Shown in pieces: positions 1-6,159 of a DNA stretch of 12,404 bases (the first letter of the stretch is position 1; the number at the start of each line of letters is the position of its first letter). Position numbers and translations under genes: made by a program. The notes beneath the pieces are model-generated. The model was not told the origin of the DNA. It did no database searches and saw only the letters and a program-made list of their open reading frames with translations. Source of the DNA: Spirochaetaceae bacterium (GTDB lineage Bacteria > Spirochaetota > Spirochaetia > Treponematales > Breznakiellaceae); NCBI GenBank assembly GCA_031273985.1, contig JAISQV010000304.1, positions 1 through 12,404 on the forward strand, read 5' to 3'.

Positions 1-4
1 CCCC

Positions 5-1183
5 TTACTCAATTATCGGTATGCGGAGGGTCCTTCCTTCACGAAGTATATCGTTGAGCCCCATGCCGTTGGCCTCGGCCAGATCCTCCGGCGGCACCCG
101 GTAGAGCCGGCCTATGCCCCAGAGGGTCTCCCCCCGCTCCACCCGGTGAACCCGCGAAAAGACCGGGGCGCCCCGGAGCAGCGCCGCCTCCACCGCGTCC
201 GCATCCGCGCCGCGCACCTTGAGGTAGTACCAGGACCCCGAGGGGGTTATCCCCTGGAGGCACTCGGCATTGGCCTCCCGGAGCAGGGCCGCGTCTATTC
301 CCGCCTCCTGGGCCAGCCTTTCCAGATCCACCTGGGCCCCCGCCTTGATGCGGGTCCAGCGGGGGTCCGGCGACCAGTCCAGGTCCAGGCCGAAGCGCCG
401 GGGGTTGGAGAGCACGTAGGCAGCGGCAAGAAACTTGGGCACATAGTGGGCGTTTTCCGTCTTGATAAGATTCCGGGCGGCCAGCTCCCAGTAGTCCCGC
501 AGCCCCGACTGGCGGATCACCCGCTGAAGCCCCCCCAGCCCCATGTTGTAGGCCGCCAGCGCCAGGGGCCAGTCCCCCAGCGCCCGGTAGTTATCCTCCA
601 GCTTCCCCAGGGCCCCCTGGGTGGATTTCCAGAAGTCCAGCCGCTCGTCCACCAGGGACGTTACCCGCATATCAAAGGGGGCTATGCTGTTCCGCATGAA
701 CTGCCAGAGCCCCGCGGCTCCTGAGCGGGAAAGGGCCCGGAGCTTGTAGCCCGACTCGATCACCGGCAGGTAGAGCAGCTCCGGGGGCAGGTTCCGCCGG
801 GCTATCTCCTCCCGGATAAAGGGCAGCCAGGGGGCGGCGTCTGCCATCACCCCCCGGAGCCAGCGCAGCCCCGCGGGGGAGCTGTAGCGGGCAATGTAGT
901 GCTCCGTCAGGGCGCGGTCCAGTCCGGGAATCACGGGGAGGGCGCCCCCAGGGGGGCGGGCCCCGGCGGGGGTCTCCACGGGCGCCTCCGGGCGGGACCA
1001 GGCCCGCAAGGGGCGGCCCTCCGGGGAGACCGGCCCCGGCAGGGGATACAGGGAACGGAAAAAGGGCTCCAGGGAAAAGAGCCGCGCCGGAGGCTCCCGG
1101 ACTTCCTCCGCAGGGAGCGGGGGCCGGGCAAAGACCGCCAGCGCCGCCAGCAGCGCCGCCGGAAGCCGGGGGGCCCTTACCAT
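5..1183 (-). CDS. Membrane-bound lytic murein transglycosylase (MltD-like), SLT + LysM
   Basis: The protein has 392 residues. It is predicted to cleave the MurNAc-GlcNAc bond of peptidoglycan in the periplasm. An N-terminal signal segment (about residues 1-25, VRAPRL then a hydrophobic run) is followed by a Pro-rich linker. The SLT catalytic domain covers about 105-265, with the putative catalytic Glu143 in VIESGYK, then GAAGLWQFM (156-163) and LALAAYNMG (207-215), the classic SLT motifs. A LysM domain covers about 345-390 (HRVERGETLWGIGRLY). E. coli MltD is longer and has two LysM copies; one is visible here. I chose ATG at 1183 because GGGG lies 5 nt upstream. The in-frame ATG at 1210 has no spaced SD and would deepen the overlap. 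The start overlaps the stop of the upstream TPR lipoprotein by 7 nt, so translation is probably coupled. I see no lipobox. Family assignment is confident; the exact Mlt subclass is not. Confidence 0.93.
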   Translation of the reverse strand: MVRAPRLPAALLAALAVFARPPLPAEEVREPPARLFSLEPFFRSLYPLPGPVSPEGRPLRAWSRPEAPVETPAGARPPGGALPVIPGLDRALTEHYIARYSSPAGLRWLRGVMADAAPWLPFIREEIARRNLPPELLYLPVIESGYKLRALSRSGAAGLWQFMRNSIAPFDMRVTSLVDERLDFWKSTQGALGKLEDNYRALGDWPLALAAYNMGLGGLQRVIRQSGLRDYWELAARNLIKTENAHYVPKFLAAAYVLSNPRRFGLDLDWSPDPRWTRIKAGAQVDLERLAQEAGIDAALLREANAECLQGITPSGSWYYLKVRGADADAVEAALLRGAPVFSRVHRVERGETLWGIGRLYRVPPEDLAEANGMGLNDILREGRTLRIPIIE

Positions 1184-2241
1184 TTTTCCCCGTAGTAGAC
1201 CCCCGCCCATTCCCAGCGCCCGTGAATTTCAGGATTCGGGGGAAAGTAGATCTTCCTGAAGTAGAGGTACCAGGTGGTGATCGAAAGGGACCAGCCCCAG
1301 GTGCGGAGATAGGCTTCGTTGGCGTTGGAGCCCTCGTCCAGTTCCGGGGAGAAACGTATCTGGTTTCCCCGCATGAAGCCCGATATAGTAAAATCCGAAA
1401 AATCCTCGATGCGGTCCTCCTCCTGACCCCAGGAACGATCAAAAAAATTCACCTTGGCCCGGTAGGTCCAGAGCTGCCGGTCGTTCCCCGTCCTCAGGGC
1501 CCGCTTGATCGCCTCCACCAGGGCGGAGAGACTCTCAAAGGTCCAGTCCTTGGGGGAATTATTAAAATCCACCAACTGCTTCGCGTAGGTATAGGCATTG
1601 GGGAAGCCCTGAATCACCGTGCCATAGTAGGGAAGAAACTGCGTATATGCGGTAATGGCGGCGTTCCATTCGCCTATCTGCTCGTAGGCCTGCCCCAGCA
1701 GAAAGTAAATCTGCCCCGCGTCTATACGGCCGGGAAAGCGGGCCAAAAGCTCCCGGTAGTACCAGACCAGATGCTCCTTGTCCGTTACCAGATTGATCAG
1801 GCGGTTAAGGGCCACATAGTGAATCGACTCGCCCCGGATTTGAAGGTCCGGATAATTCTTCACGATCCGGTCAAAGTACAGGGCCGCCACATCCCAGGCT
1901 TCCTGCCCGGAGTAGGCAAAGGCTATCATCAAAAGATAGTAGGCCGTATAGGGATCCTCCGCGTTATCGCTGCAACGGGCGCTCAGAAAGTTGATCAGCC
2001 GGCCATAGTCCTTCAACTTGCCGTACTCGCCGGCAATTTCCAGAACCACGGCAAACTGCTCAGGCCCGGAAGCGGCCTCCTCCTCCAAAAGCCCAAAGAG
2101 GTCCCGGAATATTTCCCGCTGCTCCTTCCCGCCGGTAACATAGTAAGGGTCCGCCCCGTCCGCAACACCGGCGCAGCCTGAAAAAAAGAGCGCCGCGGCA
2201 AGGCCCGCGAGGAGGCTTAGGAGGGAAAATCTTCTCATCAT
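1177..2241 (-). CDS. TPR-containing outer-envelope lipoprotein
   Basis: The protein has 354 residues. It starts MMRRFSLLSLLAGLAAALFF and reaches a lipobox FSGC with Cys23 as the likely lipidated residue. The mature part is helical and TPR-like, with repeats at roughly residues 55-240 (for example AYYLLMIAFAYSGQEAWDVAALYFDRIV and IYFLLGQAYEQIGEWNAAITAYTQF). The C-terminal ~110 residues are rich in aromatic residues (RTWGWSLSITTWYLYFRKIYF) and are not TPR. I chose ATG 2241, one codon before a second ATG at 2238, because AGGA lies 7 nt upstream; an ATG at 2295 would give an 18-residue charged extension before the signal peptide. The gene overlaps the lytic transglycosylase start, so the two are probably co-translated. 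A role as scaffold or regulator of the transglycosylase is inference from the neighbour. The exact function is unknown. Confidence 0.88.
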   Translation of the reverse strand: MMRRFSLLSLLAGLAAALFFSGCAGVADGADPYYVTGGKEQREIFRDLFGLLEEEAASGPEQFAVVLEIAGEYGKLKDYGRLINFLSARCSDNAEDPYTAYYLLMIAFAYSGQEAWDVAALYFDRIVKNYPDLQIRGESIHYVALNRLINLVTDKEHLVWYYRELLARFPGRIDAGQIYFLLGQAYEQIGEWNAAITAYTQFLPYYGTVIQGFPNAYTYAKQLVDFNNSPKDWTFESLSALVEAIKRALRTGNDRQLWTYRAKVNFFDRSWGQEEDRIEDFSDFTISGFMRGNQIRFSPELDEGSNANEAYLRTWGWSLSITTWYLYFRKIYFPPNPEIHGRWEWAGVYYGEKW

Positions 2242-2294
2242 GGCATGATCCTGCCGCACTTCAACCTTTGACCTTTCAGAATGGGGAGGGCGCA

Positions 2295-2319
2295 TCCCCG
2301 GCCTGGAACAGGCCGGGGA
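2295..2319. repeat. Perfect 11-bp hairpin, 3-nt loop
   Basis: The left arm is TCCCCGGCCTG (2295-2305), the loop is GAA, and the right arm is its exact reverse complement (2309-2319). If the minus-strand operon starts near 2430, this lies in its 5' leader. No T-tract follows on either strand. It may be a REP-like palindromic unit or an RNA element. Confidence 0.75.
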
Positions 2320-2334
2320 CCGGGCTATCCGGGG

Positions 2335-2350
2335 AAGAACCCGCTCACGC
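2335..2350. repeat. Dispersed block shared with 5507-5522 (copy A)
   Basis: The block AAGAACCCGCTCACGC matches 15 of 16 bases at 5507-5522. In both places GGGGGAGG follows: directly here, and after a 14-nt insertion at the second copy. Both copies sit in non-coding DNA next to perfect hairpins, which suggests a dispersed intergenic element. Confidence 0.55.
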
Positions 2351-2371
2351 GGGGGAGGCTGCCGCTCCGGC

Positions 2372-2390
2372 CCCGGTGTTTCACACCGGG
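2372..2390. repeat. Perfect 8-bp hairpin, 3-nt loop
   Basis: CCCGGTGT (2372-2379) pairs exactly with ACACCGGG (2383-2390) around a TTC loop. It lies between the candidate minus-strand -10 box and the TPR lipoprotein start, so it would be in that gene's leader RNA. Confidence 0.7.
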
Positions 2391-2435
2391 TCCGCCCTTA
2401 GGGCACCCCTCCTATCAGCCCCTTCGGGTCTGGCA

Positions 2436-2441
2436 ATTATA
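2436..2441 (-). promoter_or_regulatory. Candidate -10 box for the TPR lipoprotein / transglycosylase operon
   Basis: Read on the minus strand this is a perfect TATAAT, about 195 nt upstream of ATG 2241. No good -35 hexamer is visible at 16-18 nt; that position is occupied by the palindrome 2454-2473, which may be a regulator site instead. Transcription would begin near 2429 and run through the hairpins at 2372-2390 and 2295-2319. Confidence 0.4.
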
Positions 2442-2453
2442 GGAAAAATCTAT

Positions 2454-2473
2454 GTGCCGCCATACGGCGGCAC
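2454..2473. promoter_or_regulatory. Perfect 8-bp inverted repeat, possible operator
   Basis: GTGCCGCC (2454-2461) and GGCGGCAC (2466-2473) flank a 4-nt centre, ATAC. The dyad covers the position where a -35 element for the minus-strand TATAAT (2436-2441) would sit. It could be an operator or activator site, or a REP-like hairpin. The sequence alone does not decide. Confidence 0.45.
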
Positions 2474-2620
2474 GGAATTGTCCCTTGCGCGGAAGACCCT
2501 GCCGGACCTCTGCGCAGGCCCCCGCCCTTCATTATCGGATTCCCGCCGGCAGGCCCCCCGGTAATTTTTGAGGCGCCTGCCATAGTAAACCTGAAATTTC
2601 CGCCATCCTACCATGCCCCT

Positions 2621-2648
2621 TTTACAGTGGCAAGGGAATTGTTATTAT
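2621..2648 (+). promoter_or_regulatory. Sigma-70-like promoter TTTACA-16-TATTAT
   Basis: TTTACA (2621-2626), a 16-nt spacer, and TATTAT (2643-2648), each 5 of 6 to consensus. Only six bases separate the -10 box from ATG 2655, so the predicted +1 falls on or next to the start codon. This would explain why the gene has no Shine-Dalgarno at normal spacing (AAGGGA at 2632-2637 is 17 nt away). Confidence 0.5.
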
Positions 2649-2654
2649 CGAATC

Positions 2655-3260
2655 ATGCGGCAAAATTCCGGTAACCGGCTTCGAATCAGCTTTATTTTCC
2701 TGGGCGGCGTACTCCTCATCTTTCTGGGCTGTACCTTCCTCTTCTTTACCTTCACCCAGGCCCCCCGGGGACCCCTGGGCCTGGCGGTCTTCAGCATCCT
2801 TACGGGCTCCCTCTTTACCTTTATCGCGGTCAAACGAAAGAAAAAGGGAGTGTACCTCTTCTTTGCGGCCTTCTCCATCCTCGTGGGCTTCTTCCTCTTT
2901 CTCTCCTCCCTCGGCGTTATTCCCATCGCGCCGCGCCGCTGGTGGCCCGCCATCTCCATCTTTGCCGGCCTCTCCATGCTTCCCGCGGGCTGGCACCACT
3001 TTGGCTCCGTAAAATCCACCTATGTGGTCCCCGCGGCGCTTTTTGTCATCCTGGGGGCGCTGCTGCTCTTCTTTTCCCTGGGCATCGTGGCATTTTCCTT
3101 CCGGCAGTTCATGATCCGCTGGTGGCCCCTGCTCCTCGCCATGGCGGGCCTGATCCTCATGCTCATCTCCCTGGGCACGAAATTCCTGCCGGATCCCTCC
3201 TCCGAGCCTCAACGGAGCGAAGGCTCCCCCGGGGAGGAGGACTCCGGCCGTGGGGCTTGA
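2655..3260 (+). CDS. LiaI/LiaF-like polytopic membrane protein
   Basis: The protein has 201 residues from ATG 2655. An in-frame ATG at 2613 would add 14 residues but has no SD and would interrupt the promoter. About six hydrophobic segments are visible, beginning ISFIFLGGVLLIFLG. Two carry the motif RWWP followed by a hydrophobic helix (RRWWPAISIFAGLSML and IRWWPLLLAMAGLILML). That motif is typical of the LiaI-LiaF-like transmembrane region found in envelope-stress sensors and many uncharacterised membrane proteins. The C-terminal ~25 residues are charged and probably cytoplasmic or disordered. I see no DNA-binding or LiaF C-terminal domain. The stop overlaps the GTG start of the next gene by 11 nt, which suggests a two-gene operon. 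An envelope-stress role is only an inference from the motif. Confidence 0.75.
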   Translation: MRQNSGNRLRISFIFLGGVLLIFLGCTFLFFTFTQAPRGPLGLAVFSILTGSLFTFIAVKRKKKGVYLFFAAFSILVGFFLFLSSLGVIPIAPRRWWPAISIFAGLSMLPAGWHHFGSVKSTYVVPAALFVILGALLLFFSLGIVAFSFRQFMIRWWPLLLAMAGLILMLISLGTKFLPDPSSEPQRSEGSPGEEDSGRGA

Positions 3261-5031
3261 CGGGCGTCAAAGAATCCCGTCCCGAAAACTGAAGCCCGGC
3301 GGCTTCATTGCGGGGGCCCTCCTCGGCTTGCTCGCCGCCTGCGGGACCGTGCAGGAGGCGGAAGCGCCCCTCCCGGCGGCGGAGCCCCCCGCGGAACAGG
3401 CGGAGCAGCCCGCGCCGGACCTGCCCGCCGGGGACGATCCTTCCAGGCCGGAGCATTCGCGTTCCGCCGGGGTGGCGGAAGAGATCCGCTCCCTGGTGGA
3501 GGCCGGTACCCCCCTCTCCCTGCTGGAAGCCCTGAACCGGATTAGCGATCGCAGCCTCCAGTCCGGCGAATTCGGCAGAACCATGAACGCCGTCATCGTC
3601 CATCTCATGCAAAGGGTTTACCCCGGCGTCCGGGCCTCCCTTCCCCCGGCGGATCCCCCCCAAACCCACGCGTATACCCGGATCTTTCATGCGGTGGAAG
3701 GGGGGAACTATGCCGCCCCGCTCCCCGCGGCGGCGGACTACCTGGAACTGGTTCTGCCCTTCCTGGCCCTGCTTGAAGAAACGGATCCGCTGCGCCTGGC
3801 CCCCGCCGAAGGGGACCTCGCCAGGGCCCGGGAATTAAACGGCGGCTCCGTGCTGGCCCCTTACTTTTTGGGCCTCCTCCACGAACGCTCCGGCCAGGCC
3901 GATGAGGCCCTGCTCCTCTACGGTGAGGCCCTCCGCCTTTCACAGGAATGTTACCCCGCCGCGCTGGGCGTGGCGCGGATCCTCGAATCCCGGGGGCAGC
4001 GGCAGGAAGCCATAGCCGGCCTCCGGGAGCTGGAGGACCGTTACCCGGACAACGACACGGTCCAGCGCCAGCTGGCCGCCGCGTACTACCGCGCCCGGGA
4101 CTGGACCCGTGCGGAAACCGCCCTTGCCGAGGCGCTGCGGAGGGATCCCCGGGACGGCCCCCTGCTCCTTGCCCGGGCCCATGCCCTGGTGGAGCAGGGC
4201 AAGTACCTCCAGGCCCAGACCCCGCTGGACACCTACGGCGGCATGGACCCCTACAACCGGCTCTACCTCTTCCTTCGGGCCAGGGTCCAGGACCGGGGTT
4301 ACCGGAACCGGGAGGCGGCGCTCAACTATCTCAGGATCATCCTCAAAAGCAATACCGATGATCTTGAGGCAGCGCTTTATGCGGCCCGGCTGCTCCTGGA
4401 ATCGGGCCGGGCGGAGGATCAGGCGGAGGGCCGGGAACTCTTGGGGGGCCTCCTGGAAAATCCCTCCCCGGAGGTGATGGAGCTGGCCGTACAGGAGGCC
4501 ATACACCGGGAAGCCTGGCGGGAGGCCCAGACCTACCTGGCCCCCCTGCTCCGGGACCGGCGCTCCTCCCAGGATCTGCTCAATTCCTACGCCATAGAGC
4601 GGGGGCTGGGCAATAATGCCGCGGCCCTGCAGTCCGCCCGGGAACTCTACCAGCGGGAGCCGGCCAACGATGAAGGGATCATCGCCTACATAGCGATCCT
4701 CATCGACACAGGCCGGCAGGGCGAGGCCCGGCGGCTTGTGGACGCCCGCATAGACGCGGCCCCCGGCGGAACCCTCAAGGCGCGGTACTACCAGCTCCGC
4801 AGCCGTCTCGGCGCCGGGGACGATCAGGTGATCGCCGATCTCCGCTCCAGCCTCTTCGAGGATCCCCGGAATCTCGACGCCCTCATAGACCTGGTGGAGG
4901 TTTACCACCGCCGCAAGGACGAGCGCCGGGTGGTGTACTACCTCCGCCTGGCCCTGGCCATAGCCCCCGATAACCCCCGCCTCCGCCGCTGGCGCGCTGA
5001 ATACGCCGCCCTTCTCGGTGTAAGCCCCTAG
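3250..5031 (+). CDS. Large TPR-repeat lipoprotein
   Basis: The protein has 593 residues. It starts at GTG 3250, with AGGAGG at 3235-3240 (9-nt spacer), inside the end of the preceding gene. A signal peptide ends in the lipobox LAAC with Cys31. A low-complexity Ala/Pro/Glu linker follows (about 32-75), as is common for lipoproteins that reach away from the membrane. Residues about 200-590 form a TPR superhelix, for example YFLGLLHERSGQADEALLLYGEAL, AAYYRARDWTRAETALAEALRRDPRD and LIDLVEVYHRRKDERRVVYYLRLALAIAPDNP. Such proteins usually act as scaffolds for envelope assemblies; no partner can be read from the sequence. It is the second TPR lipoprotein in the window and has no obvious duplication relationship to the first. 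No T-rich terminator is seen after its stop. Confidence 0.88.
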   Translation: MGLDGRQRIPSRKLKPGGFIAGALLGLLAACGTVQEAEAPLPAAEPPAEQAEQPAPDLPAGDDPSRPEHSRSAGVAEEIRSLVEAGTPLSLLEALNRISDRSLQSGEFGRTMNAVIVHLMQRVYPGVRASLPPADPPQTHAYTRIFHAVEGGNYAAPLPAAADYLELVLPFLALLEETDPLRLAPAEGDLARARELNGGSVLAPYFLGLLHERSGQADEALLLYGEALRLSQECYPAALGVARILESRGQRQEAIAGLRELEDRYPDNDTVQRQLAAAYYRARDWTRAETALAEALRRDPRDGPLLLARAHALVEQGKYLQAQTPLDTYGGMDPYNRLYLFLRARVQDRGYRNREAALNYLRIILKSNTDDLEAALYAARLLLESGRAEDQAEGRELLGGLLENPSPEVMELAVQEAIHREAWREAQTYLAPLLRDRRSSQDLLNSYAIERGLGNNAAALQSARELYQREPANDEGIIAYIAILIDTGRQGEARRLVDARIDAAPGGTLKARYYQLRSRLGAGDDQVIADLRSSLFEDPRNLDALIDLVEVYHRRKDERRVVYYLRLALAIAPDNPRLRRWRAEYAALLGVSP

Positions 5032-5097
5032 CAGTCGTCAATAATGAAACTACGAGTAAGATGAAGAGAATATTAACCACGAAGGCGCGTTTTCCCG

Positions 5098-5403
5098 TTA
5101 TCGGCTGAGGGAAAGTAAAGGCGAAGAAGGGAAGAGGGATAGGAGAGTCTCTTTCATCCCCGGATCAAACAGCCCTACCGCGTAATGCAGCCGGTAATCC
5201 GCCTTGCCGCTCCCGTGTACAGGCTCGTCGCTGGCGTCTGCCGGATAGGCCTTCTTATCTCTCAGCCAGGGAAGCGGCTCCGGTATCGCTTGGTTGTTCC
5301 GATAGATGTTTTCGCACAGCCATCGTAGCCACCCGGCGCATTTTTGAAACCTCGTGAACACCGCTTTCTTGGTCATTGAACCGATGCCCGCCAGCTTCAA
5401 CAA
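5098..5403 (-). pseudogene. IS4-type transposase remnant
   Basis: An open frame of about 100 codons lacks a proper start and resembles the N-terminal to central part of IS4-superfamily DDE transposases. It has LAGIGSMTKKAVFTRFQKCAGWL, the segment that precedes the catalytic core in this family (usually read as an LSDxALxKRL-type helix), then AYPADASDEPVHGSGK, which corresponds to the first catalytic Asp strand (VDAS/T), then ADYRLHYAVGLFDPGMKE, the characteristic W/YRLHYA-LF segment. After KE (near 5147) the family resemblance stops and the reading ends in low-complexity sequence. The rest of the transposase, including the second Asp and the catalytic Glu, is missing, as is the usual N-terminus. 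At roughly a quarter of a normal transposase it cannot be active. The assignment is from recalled motifs. Confidence 0.7.
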
Positions 5404-5421
5404 CGCCCCCGGCCTTCTCCC

Positions 5422-5446
5422 GGAGTTTGCGCAAAGCGCAAACTCC
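5422..5446. repeat. Perfect 11-bp hairpin, 3-nt loop
   Basis: GGAGTTTGCGC (5422-5432) pairs exactly with GCGCAAACTCC (5436-5446) around AAA. The geometry (11-bp stem, 3-nt loop) is the same as at 2295-2319 but the sequence differs. It lies immediately beyond the recognisable transposase remnant. Confidence 0.75.
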
Positions 5447-5449
5447 CAA

Positions 5450-5474
5450 GCTGAAGCCGCAAAACGGCTTCAGC
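5450..5474. repeat. Perfect 10-bp hairpin, 5-nt loop
   Basis: GCTGAAGCCG (5450-5459) pairs exactly with CGGCTTCAGC (5465-5474) around CAAAA. It follows the previous hairpin after only 3 nt, so the two form a tandem hairpin pair. There is no T-tract, so neither looks like an intrinsic terminator. Confidence 0.75.
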
Positions 5475-5506
5475 AGCAACGCCCCGTGATTTCTCGCTGG
5501 CCCCCT

Positions 5507-5522
5507 AAGAACCCGCTTACGC
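5507..5522. repeat. Dispersed block shared with 2335-2350 (copy B)
   Basis: AAGAACCCGCTTACGC differs by one base from 2335-2350. It is followed 14 nt later by GGGGGAGG, the same sequence that follows copy A. It is preceded by GGCCCCCT, which also ends the GC-rich hairpin at 12209-12225. Confidence 0.55.
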
Positions 5523-5560
5523 AAGGGAGGGAGCGCGGGGGAGGGGCTACCCCTGCGGCC

Positions 5561-5589
5561 TTGCGGCGGCATGGTGCGGGGTATATGCT
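5561..5589 (+). promoter_or_regulatory. Weak promoter TTGCGG-17-TATGCT abutting the start codon
   Basis: The -35 matches 3 of 6 and the -10 matches 4 of 6. The six bases TCCTTC separate the -10 from ATG 5596, the same distance as at 2655 and 7089. The following gene has no recognisable Shine-Dalgarno, which fits a leaderless start. Confidence 0.3.
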
Positions 5590-5595
5590 TCCTTC

Positions 5596-6159
5596 ATGGC
5601 CGACCCGGATCTGGTGAAGGTGCTTGATTATATTCTCAACCGCTGTGATGAAGCCTCCATTGAGGCCGTAGCCGCCGCTGTGGTGCGCCGCCGCCGGGAC
5701 CTGGCCATGTTCGGGGGTAAGGACAGCCTTCCGGACCCCAAACATATGGCCCGGGACCTGGCCTCGCAAATTGATGCCGGCGGCTCTGCGGACTTCATCC
5801 GGGAAACCGTACGGGATACGGCCCTGCGTATCCTTCAGCAGGAAGCGCCGGAGTTAAGCGAGGCTCAGGTGGAAGCCCTGATCAACTCCTGGGTACCCGG
5901 CCCGGAGGAAATGCAGGCGCCCCCCGGTGTTCTCGCCGCCATGATAGGCCAGTTCGCCGCCTACTCCCGGGGAGGCATGGACGCCGCCGAAGACGAGAGC
6001 CTCCGCGCCCAGTTTGGCGCCTGGCCGGAACGCTACTGGAAGGCTTTTCCCCAGTTGGTGCGGCTCATCATCGGCGAATACCTCCGGGACGAGATAGGCG
6101 AAGCGGAATTTCACCGCAAGATACAAACAGCCCTCACCCTGAAGGGCTCCGGCCCATGA
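5596..6159 (+). CDS. Conserved-looking protein of unknown function
   Basis: The protein has 187 residues, is cytoplasmic (no signal peptide or membrane segment) and is probably mostly helical. I do not recognise a family. The N-terminal 35 residues (DPDLVKVLDYILNRCDEASIEAVAAAVVRRRRDL) look like a helical pair. A central part with DPKHMARDLASQI and ELSEAQVEALINSWVPGP is followed by a C-terminal helix (FPQLVRLIIGEYLRDEIGEAEFHRKI). It is acidic with an Arg-rich patch at about 30-36. The stop overlaps the ATG of the PHP phosphoesterase gene (ATGA), so the two are almost certainly co-expressed and may act together. No SD is seen before ATG 5596. Confidence 0.75.
   Translation: MADPDLVKVLDYILNRCDEASIEAVAAAVVRRRRDLAMFGGKDSLPDPKHMARDLASQIDAGGSADFIRETVRDTALRILQQEAPELSEAQVEALINSWVPGPEEMQAPPGVLAAMIGQFAAYSRGGMDAAEDESLRAQFGAWPERYWKAFPQLVRLIIGEYLRDEIGEAEFHRKIQTALTLKGSGP

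Larger units (their letters stand above)
2242..2654. other. Divergent intergenic region rich in palindromes
   Basis: These 413 nt separate the minus-strand envelope operon from the plus-strand membrane-protein operon. I see no convincing gene. It contains three perfect inverted repeats (2295-2319, 2372-2390, 2454-2473), a consensus -10 box on the minus strand (2436-2441), a candidate plus-strand promoter (2621-2648), and a 16-nt block at 2335-2350 that recurs at 5507-5522. None of the palindromes is followed by a T-tract, and both flanking genes point outward, so they are not terminators of those genes. Confidence 0.8.
5032..5595. other. Intergenic region with IS relic and hairpins
   Basis: These 564 nt have no intact gene. 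From left to right they hold an unremarkable AT-richer stretch (5032-5097), a decayed IS4-type transposase fragment on the minus strand (5098-5403), two perfect hairpins (5422-5446, 5450-5474), the block shared with 2335-2350 (5507-5522), and a weak promoter (5561-5589) just before the next gene. I found no terminal inverted repeats or target-site duplication. Confidence 0.75.

Noticed and set aside
146..724. Plus-strand open frame of 192 codons opposite the lytic transglycosylase
   Set aside because: It is the antisense shadow of a confidently assigned SLT/LysM gene; long antisense frames are expected at this GC content.
1222..2181. Plus-strand open frame of 319 codons opposite the TPR lipoprotein
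   Set aside because: It has no SD and no recognisable motif, and the opposite strand has a signal peptide, lipobox and TPRs.
3940..4908. Minus-strand open frame of 322 codons within the large TPR lipoprotein gene
   Set aside because: Shadow of a clear TPR gene; it is rich in Gly/Val/Pro from GC-rich codons and has no domain.
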